Shown here one piece after another: positions 9,301 to 16,488 of a stretch of 64,000 bases of DNA (the first letter of the stretch is position 1; the number at the start of each line of letters is the position of its first letter). The stretch spans positions 62,001-126,000 of the forward strand of contig NZ_BOMH01000017.1 of assembly GCF_016862095.1 (NCBI RefSeq), given 5' to 3'. Both the position numbers and the translations under genes were made by a program. The stretch comes from Actinoplanes cyaneus. GTDB lineage: Bacteria > Actinomycetota > Actinomycetes > Mycobacteriales > Micromonosporaceae. Under the pieces are notes generated by a model that searched no databases, was not told the origin of the DNA, and saw only the letters and a program-made list of their open reading frames with translations.

Positions 9301-11213
9301 GCGTCGGCGATCTCCAGGCCGCCGACCACTTCGGTGACCACCTGCAACCCGTCGGACTGCTCGGTTATCCGCGCGGCGACCGGCTCCGCCGCGGCGACCG
9401 TGGCGATGCCCGCGGCCTGGGCGGCCAGCTCCTGCACGCCGGTCTGGTAGTCGGCGAACGCGTCCGGCCGGCGCAGGAACTCCACCGCGCGCCGGGCCGT
9501 CTCGTCGGTCGCCGCGACCAGGGACCCGGCGATCTCGTCGAGCCGGGCGACGTCGGCGTAACGCATCTCCCGCAGCCCGGCCAGCTTGCCGCGTTCCCGG
9601 CGCAGCTCGGCGAGCCGGCTCACCCAGCCGTCAGTGGTCGTCGGCGCCTCCGCCTCGGCCCTGCGGATCAGCGAGACCGCGGCGGCCTCCGCCTCGGCGA
9701 GCGCCTGCGCGGCCTGCCCGGTGAGCGCCTGCACCGACGCGAACTCGTCGAGCACCTGCTTGGCGGCGGCCCGCACCTCGGCCAGCGGCTCGGCGAGGTT
9801 CTCCAGCTCCTCCTCACCCAGCCAGTGGTAGGTGTCGAAGGCCCGGGTGCAGGCCGCGATGATCGCCTCGAAGACCGGCCCGGCCGCTGACATCTCGTCG
9901 ACCATCCGGGTCACCGACAGTGCGTCGGCGATGCCCCGCACCAGGTCGGCGTTGCCGACCCGATCGAGCGGTCCGGTTCCGGCGGGCTGGGCCGCGGCGT
10001 GGGCGTCCGAGACGTACGACGTCTGCCACACCTGCACCGGATGCACGCGCGCCGGCTCCTCGCCGGGACTGCGCAGCACGACGAGGGTGCCGTCGTCGAA
10101 GATCGCGTAGCCGTGGCCCGTGATCGGCGTCGCGACCTCCTTGCGGATCACGTTGTAGGGCAGCAGCAGATAGCGCCCCGACCCCGCGTCGTGGAAGACG
10201 TGCAGCACGTCCTCGCCGTTGACCGATCTCACCACCCGCTCGAACGCCAGCCCGGTGGTGTCCTGGTCGAACGTCTTCGCGACCCCGGTGGCCAGGTAGT
10301 ACCCGCCGGGGAAGATGACGCCCTGGTCCTCCGGCAGCCGACGGCACGCCTGACCGATCCCGTCCAGGCGCCGCACGTCCCGGGTGCGGGTGTTGAAGAC
10401 CAGATGACGATGCGTCGTCTCCTGGTAGGGCAGGACCCGGAGCAGGATCAGAGGCCCGACCCGCGCGTACGCGATCTCGGCATCCGCCAAACTCTGCAGC
10501 GGCTCGTCGACGGGCTCGGACCAGATGCCCTCCCCGTCCTCGGTGTTGTCCTCCACCTTGACCGTCAGCGTGCCGCCGACCGCCTCGACGAACACCTCGT
10601 CCTCGATCGAGACGTGCGGGTGCCGCCCGAGCACATGCTGCTCGCGGGTGGTGACCGTCCAGGTGAAGTCGTGCGTCGGCGGCAGCACGTGATCGCGCTC
10701 GCCCCGCGCGTCCTGGTACGCGATGGTCCCGTCCACGCCGATCCGCCAGCGCAGCACCTTCAGGTCGTCGGCCCGTGCCCCGGTCTGGAAGACCGCCAGC
10801 AGCAGCCCCTCGACCCGGCGCAACTGCCGCAGGCGGGTCTCCTTGTAGTACCGGTACAGCTCGGCGAAGTCCCGCCGGAAGCCCGGGTCGTCCAGCAGCC
10901 CGGGCACCTGGGCCGGCTGGAACTGCCGGTCGACCACGGTGAACACGTCGTCCACCGCGGTCTCGGCCTTCATCCCGAGGAACGCGTTCGCGCCGAAGAG
11001 CAGCGCGTCCCCGGCCGGGGCGACGTCGGCCGGCACGCAGTTGTTGCCGGTCCGGATCCGCTCGGTGCCCAGCAGTTCGGTCTGCTGGGCGCCGAAGACC
11101 CCGACCCGGCGCTCGTTCAGCGCTTCAGCACGGTCGGCCAGCTCGCGGGCCTTGGCGCCGAGCCGGGCCCGCAGCACCTCGTAGGTGCCGGCGTCGATGG
11201 TGGACGCGGTCAC
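6330..11213 (-). CDS. Giant DUF3686 / AAA ATPase (annotated in databases as DNA repair ATPase)
   Basis: A 1,627-aa protein. Residues ~30-480 match the DUF3686 domain, rich in beta strands. The middle (~480-900) is long Ala/Glu/Arg helix, probably coiled coil. The C-terminal third is an AAA ATPase, with Walker A SPPGYGKTTL near residue 1265 and Walker B VLLYLDDIQ near 1335, followed by an arginine-rich lid region. Related proteins carry the label DNA repair ATPase, but this is a historical name and I know of no direct proof. The gene starts with GTG, and the GTGA overlaps the flotillin stop by four bases, so the two are translationally coupled. A role as a remodelling motor working with the flotillin scaffold is inference from this fixed gene neighbourhood. 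Confidence 0.9.
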   Translation of the reverse strand: MTASTIDAGTYEVLRARLGAKARELADRAEALNERRVGVFGAQQTELLGTERIRTGNNCVPADVAPAGDALLFGANAFLGMKAETAVDDVFTVVDRQFQPAQVPGLLDDPGFRRDFAELYRYYKETRLRQLRRVEGLLLAVFQTGARADDLKVLRWRIGVDGTIAYQDARGERDHVLPPTHDFTWTVTTREQHVLGRHPHVSIEDEVFVEAVGGTLTVKVEDNTEDGEGIWSEPVDEPLQSLADAEIAYARVGPLILLRVLPYQETTHRHLVFNTRTRDVRRLDGIGQACRRLPEDQGVIFPGGYYLATGVAKTFDQDTTGLAFERVVRSVNGEDVLHVFHDAGSGRYLLLPYNVIRKEVATPITGHGYAIFDDGTLVVLRSPGEEPARVHPVQVWQTSYVSDAHAAAQPAGTGPLDRVGNADLVRGIADALSVTRMVDEMSAAGPVFEAIIAACTRAFDTYHWLGEEELENLAEPLAEVRAAAKQVLDEFASVQALTGQAAQALAEAEAAAVSLIRRAEAEAPTTTDGWVSRLAELRRERGKLAGLREMRYADVARLDEIAGSLVAATDETARRAVEFLRRPDAFADYQTGVQELAAQAAGIATVAAAEPVAARITEQSDGLQVVTEVVGGLEIADATVRVSILERIGTVLGGLNRARATLDAKRRELSAVEGRAAFAAEFALLGQSVSAALAAADTPERCDEHLARLMAQVETLETRFGDVDDFGERLATRRTEVYEAIAGRRQALLDERARRADRLADSARRILDAVHRRITTLADPDEVNTYFATDPMVAKVRTVAGELRATGDTVRAEELEGQLKAARQEAGRALRDRLDLFGDGGIRLGRHTFAVNGQAVDLTLVPHDGGLAYAITGTDYRAPITDPAFELTRDFWNQPLISEYRHLYRAEHLAATILDADPAAAAAALTEGTLRDLVRRAAEERYDEGYERGVHDADAAAILDALLRQYATAGLLRYQPRIRVAAQLFWAYGATAGQRREWQLRAASLVRVRATFGSAGQALDDLRSELTGTATDYLIAAGLSVPGVATGEPEIGEYLIEELAGTPAGFVTSAGARTFLDRFHRELGGAQSPAARQYTDDLHALAGEPALRQQLVYAWLEAFQHAKPDAGDLNDMLEAVGVELTGSELTRYDVAAAVSETVTGLLGTHPRIKDGQLVVRLDLLLSSARHFREKRMPAYRDYQKQRAALAAAERDRLRLDEFTPRVMTTFVRNRLLDDVYLPLIGDNLARQIGATGDGKRTDRSGLLLLISPPGYGKTTLMEYVADRLGLVFVKVNGPALGHGVTSLDPADAPDATARQEVEKISLALEMGNNVLLYLDDIQHTNPELLQKFISLCDAQRRMEGVWNGRTRTYDLRGKRFAVCMAGNPYTESGRLFRVPDMLANRADVWNLGDVLAGREDLFELSYLENALTANPVLAPLAARDTADLPLLLRLAEGDEGARADRLSYPYSAAELDQILAVLRRMRQAQRVVLRVNQAYIASAAQADSSRTEPPFKLQGSYRNMNKLAERIVPAMNDDELEQVLDDHYLGEAQTLTGGAEANLLKLAELRGRLDPARERRWAEVKAGFLREQALGGSEADPMIRAAGAVTLVADRIAGIEAAIGRLTRQSD

Positions 11214-13165
11214 TCAGCCTGGTCCTTCTTCAGCTGGCTCGCGACGGCGGCGGCCACGCTCAGGTTCGCCACGTCCGCCGTCGACACCGAGCTCGCCAGC
11301 TTGTGCAGGTCGTCGGCGATGTCTGCCTCGCCGTTGAGGTAACGGGCGCCCAGACCCTGGACGACCGAGCTGTGCTCGACGAAGCTGTCGATCCCCTTGC
11401 CCAGCGTGATCGAGCCGATCAGCTTGTCGAAGAAGACCGAGTCGCCGCCGACGATGTCGATGTCCGCCTTCTCCAGGCCGGCCGCGACCACCATGGCCTG
11501 CGACTCGGCGATCTCCTTGTGCACGTTGATGCCGGCCAGCCGGATCTCCTTCTCCATCTCCAGCCGCAGGCGGTACTCCTCGTGCGCGCGGGTGACGTCG
11601 TCGAGCGTGGCCATCGCGCCGGCCTTCTGCTCCAGGCCCTCGGCCTCACCCTTCAGCTTCTCCTTGATCGCCTCGGCGGCGACCAGCGCCTTCTGCCGCT
11701 CGACGGCGGCCTCGGCCAGCCCGGTCTTCTCGATCACCTCGGCCTCGGCGCGGCCGGTCTTCGCGATCACCTCGGCGTTGCGCTCGCGGACCTGCACCTC
11801 GGCCAGCCCGAACGCGGCCGACTCGGCCTGCTGACCCTCGGCGAGCCGGATCTTCGCGCGGGCGTCCAGCTCGGCGGCCTGCTGCCGGGCCTCGGCCAGC
11901 AGCAGCTGCTCGCGGGCCTTGAACTTGGCCGCCGCCTCCGATGCCTCGGCCGCCTTGATGTCCTTGACCAGCGCCTCCTGCGCCTCCGCCTCGGCGTTGA
12001 TGATCACCGCCTGGCGGGTCCGCTCGGCCTCCTCGACGGTGCGCAGGCGCTTGATGTTCTCCTCCTGCTCGGCGACCGTCTTCTCCACCGCGATCCGCTC
12101 CCGGATCACCTCGGCCATCGACCGCTTCTCCGTCTCGACCTCCTTGTCCTTGGAGATGGTGGACAACTCGGTCTCACGCTGGCGGCCGATCACCTCGAGC
12201 ATCCGGTCCTTCTCGATGCGCTCGGTCTCGATCGCGATGACCCGCTCGCGGTTCTTCTCGGCGACCGCGATCTCCCGGCTCTTGTTCTCGGCCTGCACGC
12301 CGAGCTGCTGTTCGGTCTTGATCCGGGCGGTCTCGGAGCGGAGCGTCTCCTCGGCCCGAGCCAGCGCGATCTCGGCTTCCTCGCGGGCCCGGATGGTCTC
12401 GATCTCCCGGCGCTGCTTGATCTCCGCGTCCGTCCGGCGGCGCTCCAGCTCGAGGATCGCCTCGCGGGCGTCCACGTCCTGGCGGGTGATCTCCTTCTCC
12501 TCGTTGCGCCGGAAGTCGTTGGTGCGCACCGACTCGATCGCGGTCAGCTCGGTGATCTTCCGGATGCCCTGCGCGTCCAGGATGTTCTTGGGGTCGAGCG
12601 AGGTGAGCGGGGTCTGCTCGAGGAAGTCGATGGCCGCGTCCTCCAGGCTGTAGCCGTTGAGGTCGGTGCCGATCACCTCGATGATCTGATCCCGGAAGTG
12701 GTTGCGCTTGGTGTAGAGGTCGACGAAGTCGAGCTGCTTGCCGACGGTCTTCAGGGCCTCGGAGAACTTCGCGTTGAACAGCTCCTGCAACGTGCTCTCA
12801 CTGCTGGCCCGGGTGGTGCCGATCGCCTGGGCGACCTTGATGACGTCCTCGGTGGTCTTGTTGACCCGTACGAAGAACGTGATCCGGATGTCGGCGCGGA
12901 TGTTGTCCTGACAGATCAGGCCCTCACGCCCCGTACGGGAAATCTCGATGGTCTTGACCGAGATGTCCATGATCTCGGCCTTGTGAAGAACGGGAAGCAC
13001 CACCGCGCCGGTGAAGGTGACGTCCACACGGCGCACCTTGGAGACGATCAACGCCTTGCCCTGTTCGACTTTCCGGAACATCCGGCTGAGGAAGAACAAC
13101 ACGCCGAGCGCGATGAGTGCGACAACGGCGACAAGGACACCGAAACCGGTGGAGACAACGTCCAT
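11210..13165 (-). CDS. Flotillin / YqiK-like SPFH membrane scaffold protein
   Basis: A 651-aa protein with an N-terminal membrane helix (residues ~8-26), an SPFH (band 7) domain (~35-210), and a very long heptad-rich region full of Glu-Ala-Glu repeats (~215-560) typical of flotillins. A short C-terminal domain with a conserved VVGGDSVFFDK stretch follows. Flotillins oligomerise at the membrane and organise microdomains. The start is the ATG at 13165, which shares one base with the stop of the upstream OB-fold gene; the open frame extends further upstream but only into that neighbour. Middle gene of a three-gene leftward operon. Confidence 0.95.
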   Translation of the reverse strand: MDVVSTGFGVLVAVVALIALGVLFFLSRMFRKVEQGKALIVSKVRRVDVTFTGAVVLPVLHKAEIMDISVKTIEISRTGREGLICQDNIRADIRITFFVRVNKTTEDVIKVAQAIGTTRASSESTLQELFNAKFSEALKTVGKQLDFVDLYTKRNHFRDQIIEVIGTDLNGYSLEDAAIDFLEQTPLTSLDPKNILDAQGIRKITELTAIESVRTNDFRRNEEKEITRQDVDAREAILELERRRTDAEIKQRREIETIRAREEAEIALARAEETLRSETARIKTEQQLGVQAENKSREIAVAEKNRERVIAIETERIEKDRMLEVIGRQRETELSTISKDKEVETEKRSMAEVIRERIAVEKTVAEQEENIKRLRTVEEAERTRQAVIINAEAEAQEALVKDIKAAEASEAAAKFKAREQLLLAEARQQAAELDARAKIRLAEGQQAESAAFGLAEVQVRERNAEVIAKTGRAEAEVIEKTGLAEAAVERQKALVAAEAIKEKLKGEAEGLEQKAGAMATLDDVTRAHEEYRLRLEMEKEIRLAGINVHKEIAESQAMVVAAGLEKADIDIVGGDSVFFDKLIGSITLGKGIDSFVEHSSVVQGLGARYLNGEADIADDLHKLASSVSTADVANLSVAAAVASQLKKDQAE

Positions 13166-13728
13166 CAAAGGCCTTTCTTGGCGATATCGGCGGGGACGAC
13201 CCAGAAGAACTCGCCTTCGGAGTCGACGTCGTAGATGAGGGCGATCGTGCCGGCGGAGAGCTGATCCGCGCCGGCCTGACGGACCTGGATGATCGCCGAC
13301 GACCCGTCCGCGGCGTGCACCTCGGCCTGACCGAACGTGCCGGTCACCCGCCCGGTGCGGATGACGCAGGTCAGGCCCACGAAGTCGGCGCGGGACGCGT
13401 CCGGCCCGTCCGGCAGCAGCCTGCGCAGCGGAATCGCGATCAGGCGGGTCACGACGGCGGCGGCGAGCAGGGCGGCGATCGGGACGATCCAGAGCGGCAA
13501 CCGGGCGTGCCATTCGCTGCCGGCCAGGGTGCCGAACCAGGCGAGCGCCACCAGCAGCGACACGAACAACGGCAGCGGAACACCGAGCAGTGCGGTGTCG
13601 CCGGGACCGTGTTCCGGATCGGCGCCGCCGGCGATCACGACGATCCAGTAACCGATCACGAGAATGAGCAGGGGAGTGAGGAGAACGGTGGGGAAGCTCA
13701 ACGCGGCTTCGATGAATCCGTCCCCCAT
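13165..13728 (-). CDS. YqiJ/NfeD-like OB-fold membrane protein
   Basis: A 187-aa product. Two or three membrane helices lie in the first ~110 residues, followed by a C-terminal beta-rich domain of ~70 residues. In that domain the pattern of a conserved Gly, alternating hydrophobics and the phrase QAEVHAADGSSAIIQV fits the OB fold of YqiJ and NfeD proteins, the usual partners of flotillins. The ATG at 13728 is chosen because the longer frame upstream would run through the divergent regulator. It is the first gene of the operon, so the promoter lies in 13729-13863. Its stop and the flotillin start overlap as TGATG. Confidence 0.87.
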   Translation of the reverse strand: MGDGFIEAALSFPTVLLTPLLILVIGYWIVVIAGGADPEHGPGDTALLGVPLPLFVSLLVALAWFGTLAGSEWHARLPLWIVPIAALLAAAVVTRLIAIPLRRLLPDGPDASRADFVGLTCVIRTGRVTGTFGQAEVHAADGSSAIIQVRQAGADQLSAGTIALIYDVDSEGEFFWVVPADIAKKGL

Positions 13729-13814
13729 GAATTGACCCGTCCCCCGTTGTTCGTCAGCGGTCAACAGGGTGACAGCCCGCGTCAAACGGCTCTGTCCCCG
13801 GATAAGTGATCCCT

Positions 13815-13835
13815 GGATGAAGACGCCCTTCATCC
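13815..13835. promoter_or_regulatory. Inverted repeat in the divergent regulator/flotillin promoter region
   Basis: A perfect GGATGAAG-N5-CTTCATCC palindrome lies 28 bases upstream of the XRE/MmyB-type regulator start and within the 135-base divergent region. Its position suits an operator for the adjacent regulator, perhaps controlling itself, the SDR and possibly the flotillin operon. Confidence 0.55.
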
Positions 13836-13863
13836 GGAGATCCGGGCACGGCAGACTTGGCTC

Positions 13864-14682
13864 ATGGATCGGGAACAACTGGCCCATTTCCTTCGGACCC
13901 GGCGTGAGGCGCTGCAACCGGAGGACGTCGGTCTGCCGCGTGGCCCGCGGCGGCGCACCGGCGGGCTGCGGCGGGAGGAGGTGGCGGCGCTGGCCGGCAT
14001 GTCGGCCGACTACTACGGGCGGATCGAGCAGCAGCGCGGCCCGCTGCCGTCCGACCAGATGCTCGCGGCGCTGGCCCGGGCACTGCACCTGAGCCTGGCC
14101 GAGCGGGACCACCTGTTCCAGCTGGCCGGGCACCCGGCGCCACGGCGATCACTGCGCGACGACCACATCAGCCCCGGCATGATGCGCGTCCTCGACCGGC
14201 TGAGCGACACCCCAGCCATGATCCTGTCGCGGTACGGCGACACGCTGCGCCAGACCGCGATGGCCGTCGCCCTGTTCGGCGACGAGACGCGGCACACCGG
14301 GCTGGCCCGGTCCACGGTCTACCGCTGGTTCACCGACCCGTCCAGCCGCAACGTCTATCCCGAGCGGGACCATCCCCGGCACGCGCGGTACTTCACGGCG
14401 AGCCTGCGGCGGGCCTACGCCGCCGACCCGGGGAGCCGGGCCGGCGAGATCGTCAGCGCGCTGCTGGCGATCAGCCCCGAGTTCGCCGCGATCTGGGACG
14501 AGCACCAGGTCGGCCTGACCCACACCGACCGCAAGACGCTCGTCCACCCGCAGCTCGGTGAGCTCGAGCTGTGGTGCCAGAACCTCTACGACCCCGAGCA
14601 GGAACAGGCCCTGCTCGTCTTCACCGCGGCGCCCGGCTCCGAGAGCTACGAGAAGCTGCACCTGCTGGCCGCCGTCAGCTGA
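13864..14682 (+). CDS. XRE-type regulator with MmyB-like ligand-binding domain
   Basis: A 272-aa protein. The N-terminal helix-turn-helix (residues ~10-75) includes the RREEVAALAGMSADYYGRIEQ segment typical of the family. The remaining ~180 residues are the PAS-like MmyB ligand-binding domain, with the characteristic YGDTLRQTAMAVALFGD-like and later DPSSR and LHHP-type segments (here LVHPQLGELELW). In actinomycetes such regulators usually sit next to a short-chain dehydrogenase that they control, as here: the SDR starts 31 bases downstream on the same strand. The palindrome at 13815-13835 is its likely site. Confidence 0.93.
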   Translation: MDREQLAHFLRTRREALQPEDVGLPRGPRRRTGGLRREEVAALAGMSADYYGRIEQQRGPLPSDQMLAALARALHLSLAERDHLFQLAGHPAPRRSLRDDHISPGMMRVLDRLSDTPAMILSRYGDTLRQTAMAVALFGDETRHTGLARSTVYRWFTDPSSRNVYPERDHPRHARYFTASLRRAYAADPGSRAGEIVSALLAISPEFAAIWDEHQVGLTHTDRKTLVHPQLGELELWCQNLYDPEQEQALLVFTAAPGSESYEKLHLLAAVS

Positions 14683-14713
14683 CCCCCACCAGAAGTCGTT
14701 GAAAGGGATCACC

Positions 14714-15436
14714 ATGCCCAGAATCGCCCTGATCACCGGCGGCAACCGCGGACTCGGCCGGGCCACCGCCCTGGCCCTGATCGACGCCGGTGTCGAAGTC
14801 GTCTACACCCACCGCGGCGACCCCGGCGAGAAGATCGACGCGGTTCCGCTGGAGCTCACCGTCGGCGCGCTCGACACGTACGACGCCTTCGCCGGCGAGC
14901 TGCGGCGGGTGCTGCGCGACCGGTTCGGCCGCGACGACTTCGACTTCCTGGTCAACAACGCCGGCGTCGGCGTGCACGCCTCGATCGCCGACACCACCGT
15001 CGACGCGTTCGACCAGTTGCTGAACGTGCACTTCCGCGGCGTGTACTTCCTCACCCAGAAGCTGCTGCCGCTGATCGCCGACGGCGGCCGGATCATCAAC
15101 ATCTCCACCGGGCTGGCCCGGTTCACCGGCGACGGCTACGCGGCCTACGCCGCGATGAAGGGCGCCGTCGAGGTCTTCACCCGTTACCTGGCCAAGGAGG
15201 TCGCCCCGCGCGGCATCACCGCCAACGTGGTCGCGCCCGGCCCGTCCGCCACCGACTTCGCCGGCGGGCTGCTCCGTGACGACGAGCAGGTCCGGGCGCA
15301 CCTGGCACAGGTCATCGCGCTGGGCCGGGTCGGCGAGCCGGAGGAGATCGCCGGCGTCATCACGGCCATGCTCGCCGACAACACGCGCTGGATCACCGGC
15401 CAGCGCATCGAGGCCTCCGGCGGCATGCACCTCTGA
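14714..15436 (+). CDS. Short-chain dehydrogenase/reductase (classical SDR)
   Basis: A 240-aa Rossmann enzyme. It has the nucleotide loop TGGNRGLG (8-15), NNAG (81-84), catalytic Ser131 in INISTG, and the YxxxK pair Tyr145/Lys149. The residue after the second beta strand (THRGD) and the basic loop favour NADP(H). The closing ITGQRIEASGGMHL matches the usual SDR C-terminus. The natural substrate is unknown. The gene follows the MmyB-type regulator closely and is probably its target; GAAAGGGA gives the ribosome site for the ATG at 14714. Expression may be inducible by the ligand of that regulator. Confidence 0.93.
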   Translation: MPRIALITGGNRGLGRATALALIDAGVEVVYTHRGDPGEKIDAVPLELTVGALDTYDAFAGELRRVLRDRFGRDDFDFLVNNAGVGVHASIADTTVDAFDQLLNVHFRGVYFLTQKLLPLIADGGRIINISTGLARFTGDGYAAYAAMKGAVEVFTRYLAKEVAPRGITANVVAPGPSATDFAGGLLRDDEQVRAHLAQVIALGRVGEPEEIAGVITAMLADNTRWITGQRIEASGGMHL

Positions 15437-15462
15437 CCCCCGACCCCCACCCCGCTTTCCCG

Positions 15463-15545
15463 TACGGCCATGGCCCGCGCCCGTCCGCACCCGCCGCGAC
15501 GTCGCCTCTACGGCCATGGCCCGCGCCCGTCCGCACCCGCCGCGA
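15463..15545. repeat. 37-bp perfect direct repeat
   Basis: Two identical 37-base copies (15463-15499 and 15509-15545) begin TACGGCCATGGCCCGCGCCC and are separated by nine bases. Each contains the GGCCATGGCC palindrome. They lie in the non-coding gap between convergent genes and look like a local duplication. Confidence 0.85.
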
Positions 15546-15592
15546 GGCCGCCCCCACTCGAGCCCGCAGCGCGCTCCAGCCCCCGGCTGGTT

Positions 15593-15618
15593 CTCAGGGG
15601 TGCTTCGCAACCCCTGAG
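15593..15618. terminator. Bidirectional hairpin between convergent SDR and DUF305 genes
   Basis: A nine-base stem, CTCAGGGGT with ACCCCTGAG, flanks a short loop with a further internal TGC/GCA pairing. Its position between convergent stops suits termination from both sides. There is no long T run, as is common in actinomycetes. Confidence 0.6.
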
Positions 15619-15731
15619 GCACCCCGCAGAGCCAGCCGGCCCAGCCGGCGGCGCGCAGCGGCCCGGAGGGGCGGTGGCCTCGCGCCGGGCACGGGCGGGG
15701 CATTGCCGTGGTCGTACAGGAGCAGGGGTCT

Positions 15732-16382
15732 TCAGGCGAGGCCGAGGGCGTCGAGGCGGTTGATCTCGCTGCCCTGCTCGACCGCCGTCTCATTGGCCAT
15801 CTCGGACAGACGCTGGTCCGCCCCGCCGCGGAGCAGGTCACCGGCCATCTGCTGGGCGCCGCGGTGGTGGGCGATCATCATGGTCACGAAGCGGCGGTCG
15901 AAATCGGCGCCCTGGGCCGCTGCCAGCTCGTCCAGAGCGGCGGCGGACTGCATTCCGGGCATCCCGGAGTGGTCGTGCCCGGGCTCGGTCTCGGGCTTGC
16001 CGCGGTCCCGCAGCCAGGAGCGGAGCACGTCGACCTCGGGTTGCTGTGCGGCGCTGATCCGGCCGGCGAGAGCGCGCAGCTCGGCACTGGAGGACCGGCT
16101 CGGGGCCAGCCCGGCCATCGCGATCGCCTGGGCGTGGTGGGCGATCATCATCTGGGCGTAGGCCACGTCGATCGCGTTGTACGTCGACCCGTCTCGCGCC
16201 CGGACCTGATCGGAATCGGACACTGCGGCGGATTCGCCGGGGCGGCCGGGCAGCACCACCCGCACCGGCGGCGGCCCGGGTGGTGGCCCCGACGCCTCGT
16301 CCGGTGCCGGTCGCAGGCCCACGATCAACGCCGTGGCGATCAGCGCCACCCCCGTGAGCCCCATCCACGATTGCCGATTCAT
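15732..16382 (-). CDS. DUF305 family exported protein
   Basis: A 216-aa product. An N-terminal uncleaved or Sec-type hydrophobic segment (residues ~8-25) leads to a Pro-rich linker and the DUF305 domain, a ferritin-like four-helix bundle in two repeats. Each repeat carries the hallmark MMIAHH motif, once as AQMMIAHHAQAIAM and once as VTMMIAHHRGAQQM, and a His/Met-rich loop (GHDHSGMPGM) lies between them. The His and Met residues suggest copper or other metal binding outside the cell; that is a family-level inference. Divergent from the LVIVD-repeat gene with 106 bases between, an arrangement that may reflect shared control. Confidence 0.92.
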   Translation of the reverse strand: MNRQSWMGLTGVALIATALIVGLRPAPDEASGPPPGPPPVRVVLPGRPGESAAVSDSDQVRARDGSTYNAIDVAYAQMMIAHHAQAIAMAGLAPSRSSSAELRALAGRISAAQQPEVDVLRSWLRDRGKPETEPGHDHSGMPGMQSAAALDELAAAQGADFDRRFVTMMIAHHRGAQQMAGDLLRGGADQRLSEMANETAVEQGSEINRLDALGLA

Positions 16383-16488
16383 CTATCCCCCTCCGGCGGC
16401 TATCGTAACCAAAACCATCGATGTCGTCGGCGGTGCGCACACGTTCACATGTGGTGCTCGCCGGTGGCTCGCAGCCGGAAGGATCTCC

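Noticed and set aside
7656..9890. Long plus-strand frame opposite the DUF3686 ATPase gene
   Set aside because: It is a mirror of the GC3-rich codons of the ATPase gene. The predicted product is Gly/Arg/Gln-rich without any domain, and the minus-strand gene has clear family motifs.
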